Shown here: positions 58,109 through 64,000 of the stretch, piece by piece
How positions within the stretch are numbered: the first letter of the stretch is position 1
Layout of the letters: each line of letters starts with the position of its first letter
Program-made: the position numbers and the translations under genes
The notes under the pieces: generated by a model
What the model was told of the DNA's origin: nothing
What the model saw: only the letters and a program-made list of their open reading frames with translations
The model's database searches: none
From: Topomyia yanbarensis
Taxonomy: Eukaryota > Arthropoda > Insecta > Diptera > Culicidae
DNA length: 64,000 nucleotides
Direction of reading: 5' to 3'
Assembly: GCF_030247195.1 (NCBI RefSeq)
Contig: NC_080671.1
Coordinates: 189,265,725 to 189,329,724, forward strand

Positions 58109-60843
58109 ATTTTTTTTTGTAAAATATGTTTATTTGTCGGTTTTGTTATAGTTATATAAAATGTTATCACAAAATAAATTGTTTTGGTGTTAATTAAGAA
58201 TTTGAAACTCTAATTCCAAATTACTTGCATTCACCCTAACGTCTAGGTTGTTCTGAATGAAGGACATGTAGCAAAACAAAAGTTTGGGGACTTTTGTTCT
58301 TGTTGTCGCCGTAAATCGTTCTAATGAAGGTCTTATCAATTCGTTGTTTTGTAAACGCCGTCCGCGGGTCACCACCAGCACTTTTTCTCGTAGTAGTGTG
58401 TAAGCCTCTTGTACTCTGTCGCACTCGAAAAATTTGTGCTGTATGGTTTCCACTGGTTCTACACAGTACAGGCAATTCTCACCGTCTGTTCTCCTCATAG
58501 TGTGTAGTAGTCGTCTGTGTGGGACTTTTTGGTTTACCCACATGAACAATATACTGCGTTGCTCGGGAAGAAGCGCACGGGAGGATATATTCTTCCATAT
58601 GCGTCTCCAGTTTGCTCCCGGGTTGGAAATTTCCACTTTGGCTCTGTCGGTGCGCTCAATGAAGAAGCGGGTAATTAGATCGGTGGTTGGGCTTTGGCGA
58701 ATTTGGATAGGAAGTGTTGGAATGTTTGCTAGGATAGTTTGTAGGCAGGGAAGAGAAATTGCTCGCGGTGGATTAGCTTGGTAAAGGAAGGAAGAGTAAT
58801 GGGGGAGGGATTCAATCTCTTGTAAGTGGCGGTTTATCAGCAGCGCTTTACATTTTATTGCAGGCAGTTGTAGTTTTAAACCGCCGTGATCTTTGCTGCG
58901 TGCTAGTTGCTGCATAGGTACCGTCGCACATGCGCCACGGAAGAGTTAGGACCGCATGGTAGCTGTAAGTTTAGCCACTTGAACTGTTGTCGGTTGTAAG
59001 TTTGCTGCCATGTACCACATCTTCGATGAAATAAAGGTATTTAGTAGTGTGACTTTTTGGTGTAGGGTCAGCATGCGCAGCGAGTGCATCCATACTTGGC
59101 GATCAAAATTCGTCGTGAGGATGTCCCAGTTTAGCGATGTCATTTCCCTGACCGAGTTGGTAAAAATTATACCCAAGATTTTTATGCACGGTACTAATAG
59201 TTGATTTACCGTGAACCCCACATCAATTGCTGTCGTTTTTGATTCGTTCAAGCGGGCGCCTGCGACTCGTTCGAATCGCTTGAACAAAGCCCGCTTTTCG
59301 TTCAGCTGGTTTGCGGTACTGACGATGGCGCTGATGTCGTCTGCATATGCAACCATTAGATCCGTTCCACACACCTGTTTTAGGCGTCGTAGAAGCGGTT
59401 ACAGGCAGATTCCAAAAAGATGGCTGGCCAGAGGATCACCCTGCCGAACTGATCGCTGGATGGGGAAGGGTGCCGACAGGTGTCCATTGATTAGCAGCCT
59501 CGATGATGATGCTGCTGCTATGCGGGAAAGTAGCTCTACCAGAGCCGCGTTGAAACCCAGCGATCGCATGGTGTGAAACAAAAAGTTGTGGTTGACTCGG
59601 TCAAACGCGTGGTCGAGGTCGAGGTCGAATGAAACCAATTTTCCTCCTCGCTTGTTGGCTTTTAGTTGAGCGATCTTATCTTTCAAGGCCAGGGTGGCTT
59701 GAAAAATATTCCTGTTTGGGTTTGAGCGCTTTTGCACGTCGGTCAGCACGCTGTGGGAACGAAGAACGTTTTCAAGACGCTGTTTGAGGATCCGAGAGAG
59801 AATTTTATAGTCGTATAGACTTATTGGCCTGTACGCACGAGCGGTGTCGCCTGCCCCTCGTTTTTTCGCCAGTACGGTTACCCCATCGACGAACTGGGCT
59901 GGAATGTTTGATCTGATAGCCTCGTTCAATACCAAGTTTAATTCACGGTGGATGACGTCAAAAGTTCGCAGGTAGAATTCTTTCTGCAATCCATCAGGAC
60001 CTGGCGATTTTCTGGAGGCACTGGTGCGGATGGCGGTTAGTATTTCAACAGTCGTGATTTCATTCATGGTGGCTTCATTTTCGACAACGGTCTCTGGGAT
60101 GACTCGTTCGCATTGGAAGGGACTGTCGCTTTGTGGTTCTTCCACATCGGCTCGTGCGTATAGGTCAGTACAATATTGAACCATGTGGTTCTGGATGGCA
60201 GTTGAATTGTCGATGATTTCGTCTCTCTCATTACGTAGGTGTTCGATGATTGTTCTTCGTTTTTCTCGCTCCCCCAGCTGGTAGGTTGAGATAGGTTCTC
60301 CCGCCACACGTGTTTCGTTGATTCTCACGAACATCTCTGAGAAGTGGCGCTGATGTGAAAGCATTTCAGCTTTTAGTCGGTTGATGGTGGGAAGCATTGC
60401 ACGATTGTATTGGTAGCTGTCGTATGCCTGCCGTAGTAACCCGTAAATACTTTGTTGCTCGCAATTGAAAATGTTGAATGCGATTTTTGATTTCCATCGA
60501 AAAAATGACTTTATTTTAGGTTTGGCACACGACAGCCACCAATCCATCCACGATGGAAAGTTACGGCGCTGGCGAGTCCAATATTGCCATTGAATTTGGA
60601 ACTCGTCGATATTTGCGGTGCTCAAGAGATGGGGACGGAGAGACCAAAACCCGCAACCATGTGCTCGGTCGGGGAGAGGAAGGCATATTCTCACTGTGAC
60701 TGTTTTGTGGTCTGAGAAACAGCAGACATGGCGGCTGTTGTTCTCAGCTGATTTCTAAGCCCTGCGCTGACGTATATGCGATCGAGTCTGGATGAAGAGT
60801 TGTGTGTAATGTAAGTGTATTCGATCTCTCGGGGTCGGAGTTG
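58109..60843 (-). mobile_element. 5'-truncated LINE of L1/Tx1-like type
   Basis: On the minus strand the element runs from an endonuclease C-terminal piece (60842-60700: EYTYITHNSSSRLDRIYVS and, after a frameshift, CFSDHKTVTVRI) through reverse transcriptase to a short 3' UTR with AATAAA and nine A near 58109-58117. The 5' part is missing; a SINE abuts it. The RPISLYDYKILSRILKQRL block resembles L1/Tx1 rather than I or Jockey types. Confidence 0.8.
58190..60694 (-). pseudogene. LINE reverse transcriptase ORF with two in-frame stops
   Basis: One frame covers 835 codons and is broken only by TAA at 59396-59398 and at 58946-58948. Segments: W-rich linker (SWMDWWLS), SASRKSPGPDGLQKEF, ARAYRPISLYDYKILSR, KLVSFDLDLDHAFDRVNH, RQGDPLASHLFGI, then MVAYADDISAI after the first stop, and a C-terminal Cys/His motif (CLYCVEPVETIQHKFFEC) after the second. 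The polymerase core YADD is intact. No frameshift is needed across this part. Confidence 0.85.
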
Positions 60844-60845
60844 CT

Positions 60846-61008
60846 TTTTTTTATTTCGATTATAGAGGTTTTAACCATAAGGTCATTCGCCTCTTCGGGT
60901 TAGAAAAATCTCTTGTGAAAAATTTCTAACCCTATGTGCGGGGTCGGGACTCGAACTCAGGTGCGCTGCGTACAAGGCAATCGATTTACCAACTACGCTA
61001 CGCCCACC
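60846..61008 (-). repeat. tRNA-derived SINE
   Basis: On the minus strand it begins GGTGGGCGTAGCGTAGTTGG (A box TAGCGTAGTTGG, 61000-60989) and has the B box AGTTCGAGTCC (957-947 of 60 kb), the internal RNA polymerase III promoter of a tRNA. A non-tRNA body follows (CTAACCCGAAGAGGCGAATG) and an A-rich end (AATCGAAATAAAAAAAA). Similar SINEs (Feilai/Gecko-like) are known in Aedes; the exact family is not assigned. Confidence 0.85.
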
Positions 61009-61461
61009 CCCTGGATCCACTAGTGCGAACAACTGGTGCTAATGCCACGACTGGCTCACTCACCCCACTTTGGTTTGGTTTTTAAACCCCTGAAGATGAT
61101 AAGAAAATTTACTTCATTGAGCAAAGTTATAGGACGTGAAATAGGAAACAATAGCGGCCGAACTGAATGTGAATCTGTGAAGCAAACGCTATCGAATCCA
61201 AAAAATAAACGATTTATGATTCCAACTAGAAACATCTGGTAACAATCCTCATCTATAGCTTTCTGTATCTACTGATCATACATAATGTACTAAATGGTAC
61301 TTACTGAAATTAACTACGATTTTTTGTTCTGTTTTGTATTGAAGACTCAGTTCTTTTTTATCATGGAGACGCAGAAAGAAAGCCTGATATTGTTTCCTAT
61401 CAGTATCACAACACATAAAAAATTTCAATACAAATAAAACAAAACATCGTTTCTATTTCAG

Positions 61462-61838
61462 GCAAAATGACGGAATTGAGCCGTTCGTCTTCGACCATTA
61501 CGGATCAGAGTATAACTGCTGGTACGCACGGATTGCTGATCGACTCGTTCGCACAAACCGAACAAAGTACCTCACAGCTGATGGAGGACTCGGCAATCAT
61601 CAAGACCAGTGCCAGTCGGGACATGATCGACTCGGGAGTGGCTGAACAGCAGAAAAGTACATACAAGGAGCGTAATATTAGCGTGACAGACGATGACGAA
61701 GTTACGTACAGTGCAAGCGCTAGTGCCAGTGTCGATGATGGCGAACAGGACCGGCTGCGTTATCAAAGCGTCTGTGAAGAAGAGCAGGACGAGTTGGCCG
61801 AAGAAACGCAGTCCGGAAGCATCAATAGTAATACGACG
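61462..61838 (+). CDS. possible alternative Atg17 C-terminal exon (acidic, Ser-rich)
   Basis: The acceptor TTCTATTTCAG ends at 61461. Spliced from the claw exon (phase 1) the frame is intact and reads SKMTELSRSSSTITDQSIT, then 120 residues rich in Ser, Thr, Glu and Gln with the repeated-looking pieces DSFAQTEQ and DSGVAEQ. It ends ACG|gtaaat in phase 0, so at least one more exon would lie beyond this window; unspliced, a stop comes after five more codons. Base composition is coding-like and stands out from the surrounding AT-rich DNA. I do not recognise the sequence. It could be an alternative tail of Atg17 or an internal exon of another gene. Confidence 0.55.
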
Positions 61839-64000
61839 GTAAATTTTTATTTGTGAAAAGTACAATTAGTAATCGCATCCTTCGCACACACAAGCAAACC
61901 ACATGCACTGTCACACATTTGCATAGGCTGGTACCGCCACTAGAGATAGGGACGCTTATTCTGGAGTAGTATCCTCATAACAGTTTCCATTGGTTTGCTT
62001 TTGTAACGCTTAATAATATCACTGTGACACATAGACTTGTTTGGTCATAGCAGTCATGTGAATCATCTTTATGTCATCTTTATCAGTGCGCTTTCATACA
62101 GGGAGCATTCATTTTATAGGTAGTGTTTTGGAGATTGTGTTCTAAGCGATTCAATTCATCCTACATTTTAACCGAGCTTTTTGTAATGGCTGCAGGTTGT
62201 GACAATGTTACATAATATATTTTTCTATTTTCGATGTGTATATCTTTCCAAGTTTCTTTTGGAAGCCACACAGTAACAAAATATCGAAATTCGCTTTTTG
62301 GCTTCATAGTTGTTTTTTTTCTTTTTCTCTTCGTTCTTTTTGGCTCTCGTCTCGCTCGATGCCACCTACGAACAAACAAAAAAATAAATCAAAACGTCAA
62401 CTAAACTAAATAATTTCGGCAGCTGATGCTGTTGAGAGCTTTTCTCCTACTCAACGATGACGAGTGATAGATGCCGATAATGAGAGAGAGGGAGCAAAGT
62501 CGACGGATATGCTGCTTCTTTCGCTTGCGTTTATTTTAAAAATTACCAATCTGGGAAGGTGTATGATAGATAGGGCAGGAGCTGAGAGAAAACATAGTGA
62601 GACATGGTTTATTAAGGGAAAGGACTTACACTTTTATGTTATATTTAGACAAAATTAATAAGAAAAGTAACAAAACGTGAAACAAATCAACTGCAAATAA
62701 AGTTTTGACTGTTTAGAAAACAAAATTCGTGCTTATATTATTCACCATACAAGTCCTTTTACTTAATGCTGTCCATTTTCCATTCGCTGCATGGCTTTCA
62801 TTTTCTCTATGTTTGATTGTCGTCCATGTTGCGTTGTTGCGCATCGTGTTGCGTGTCTTGGTTTGTCCCGTCGATCGCATGTTATATTAGTGTTATTGCA
62901 TTACGAAAAAAGCTTTATGAGAAAACTGTGCTCAAAATTTGATTTCGTTTGAAATTTTTAATTTATAATAATTTAAAATTCACATTAACATGGAATACAA
63001 TCATCCATGGATGTAGTGGAGAAATCACAATAATTTGGGTAGCAATTATAAATTTTGCCGGAGTTCAAATACAGGAGAGATTAATTGCAGCTACACAGAA
63101 TTTTGTGCTTTAGTATTTATCAAAAATATGTTTTTTTTTAAATCTCTCAATTGAATGTAATTAGTTCGCTCTATTTGTGCTTGACCGAATTTTAGGAACA
63201 GTAGGCCATTTATTTTTGTATTTTTTAGAATAATATTTAAACAATTACAGAAAAAACTCTGAGGGTTTTTGATACCAAAGTACAATAGAAGTAGATGCTA
63301 ATGAAAGAAAACAACATAACCTTGTTTTATTTTCAAAACTGAACATTGAAAATGCTTGGAAAGATTTTTCTCGTAATAAAATAGCTTCTTTCAGTGTGCT
63401 TCGAAAACCAGCTGCCTTTTTGAATAGTTCGGCAGGATGGCAAACGAGACAAATATAGGAAAAGTTATTTGCCGCTCTATTTTCTGTGAGTGTTTTCATC
63501 CGCCTAGCCATTTTTTTACGGGGAAGCTCTGAATTGTCTACCTACATACGGGGAACGTGCCATTTAAGCCAATATATTCTGATTCCTACCTTGGTTAGGA
63601 GAAGAAGTAGTAATATCGCCATGCGGGACGAGTTGCGCACCGTTGGACTGTGAACAAATATCGTTTTTTGTGTATTCACGAAAGGATTGCAAATCTTGCG
63701 CATAGCGTATGTTTACGATAATTGGTTGTTTTACAGCTCTGAAATATTTCACCTCTTTCTAATCATTTCAAACAATGAATTAATTTACCAAACCTTTGTA
63801 CTTTCTACAACCAATCTGCGAAAATAGGGAAAATGAGCATTAAAATCTATGAGTTTAACAAAAAGGTATATTTTGCTCGTATGAATTTTGAATGTAATAG
63901 TTTCTAAAAATGCTGTTTAAAAACAGTAACAGAAATTTCGGCTAGACGGACACCTTAAGGTTAAATTGCAAATACAACTCATGTATAAATGCATTGCTTG
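61839..64000. other. no gene recognised
   Basis: AT-rich DNA after the possible extra exon; likely intron if that exon belongs to a longer transcript. Open frames at 62161-62379, 62464-62658, 63091-63285, 63245-63511 and 63564-63752 lack family features. Confidence 0.35.

Larger units (their letters stand above)
44663..61461 (+). other. intron between claw exon and possible extra exon / 3' flank of the short isoform
   Basis: For the short isoform only 44663-44884 is intron. For the long form the intron is 16.8 kb with two LINEs, MITEs and a SINE. The segments 45000-45420, 46050-46870, 46925-48690, 55280-56015 and 61010-61461 show no gene or clear repeat. Confidence 0.6.

Noticed and set aside
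60947..61008. tRNA gene on the minus strand
   Set aside because: A and B boxes are present, but no acceptor stem closes and a SINE body with A-rich tail follows, so it is a retroposon.

Overview
The window is nuclear DNA of an insect, most probably a culicine (Aedes-like) mosquito. Genes have introns with GT..AG borders, introns reach 9-17 kb, non-coding DNA is AT-rich and crowded with transposable elements, and several repeats (a tRNA-derived SINE, tandem units ending in GAGAAAGGC, LINEs with RNase H) are of kinds common in Aedes genomes. The genus is an inference from repeat style, not from a database match.

One host gene explains nearly all single-copy coding sequence: a plus-strand orthologue of the autophagy scaffold FIP200/RB1CC1 (Drosophila Atg17). 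I could join twelve coding exons from ATG 20693 to a stop at 44905-44907. All junctions keep phase and give 1350 residues: a ubiquitin-like N-terminus, the helical Atg17-like region, a Ser/Thr-rich linker, a coiled coil and the C-terminal claw domain. A further exon at 61462-61838 is also phase-compatible with the claw exon and would replace the last seven residues with a long acidic Ser-rich tail, so the gene may have two C-termini. Untranslated 5' exons probably lie at 20153-20692, before 19839 and perhaps before 2196.

The rest is repeats. Upstream (3-19 kb): MITEs, a 3.3-kb foldback element (4957-8232), a tandem-repeat element (8895-10230), and a small tandem array (11130-18760) split by a 4.07-kb foldback element (itself carrying a Tc1/mariner-like element and another MITE) and by a 2.2-kb hAT element with an exact 8-bp target duplication. 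Intron 2 (21031-30277): a foldback MITE, a third large foldback element, a long-TIR MITE, a perfect hAT MITE and a small MITE. Intron 9 (33010-43109): fragments of at least two LINEs, a piggyBac-like MITE and other MITEs. The 16.8 kb between the claw exon and the possible extra exon holds an almost intact 6.1-kb RNase H-bearing LINE inserted into the loop of a foldback MITE, a 5'-truncated second LINE of L1/Tx1 type on the minus strand, and a tRNA-derived SINE.

I found no convincing second host gene, no CRISPR array, no rRNA, no functional tRNA and no virus-derived gene. The most unusual feature is a set of three or four large foldback elements whose terminal inverted repeats are short-motif minisatellites, different in each element, while their interiors share modules.
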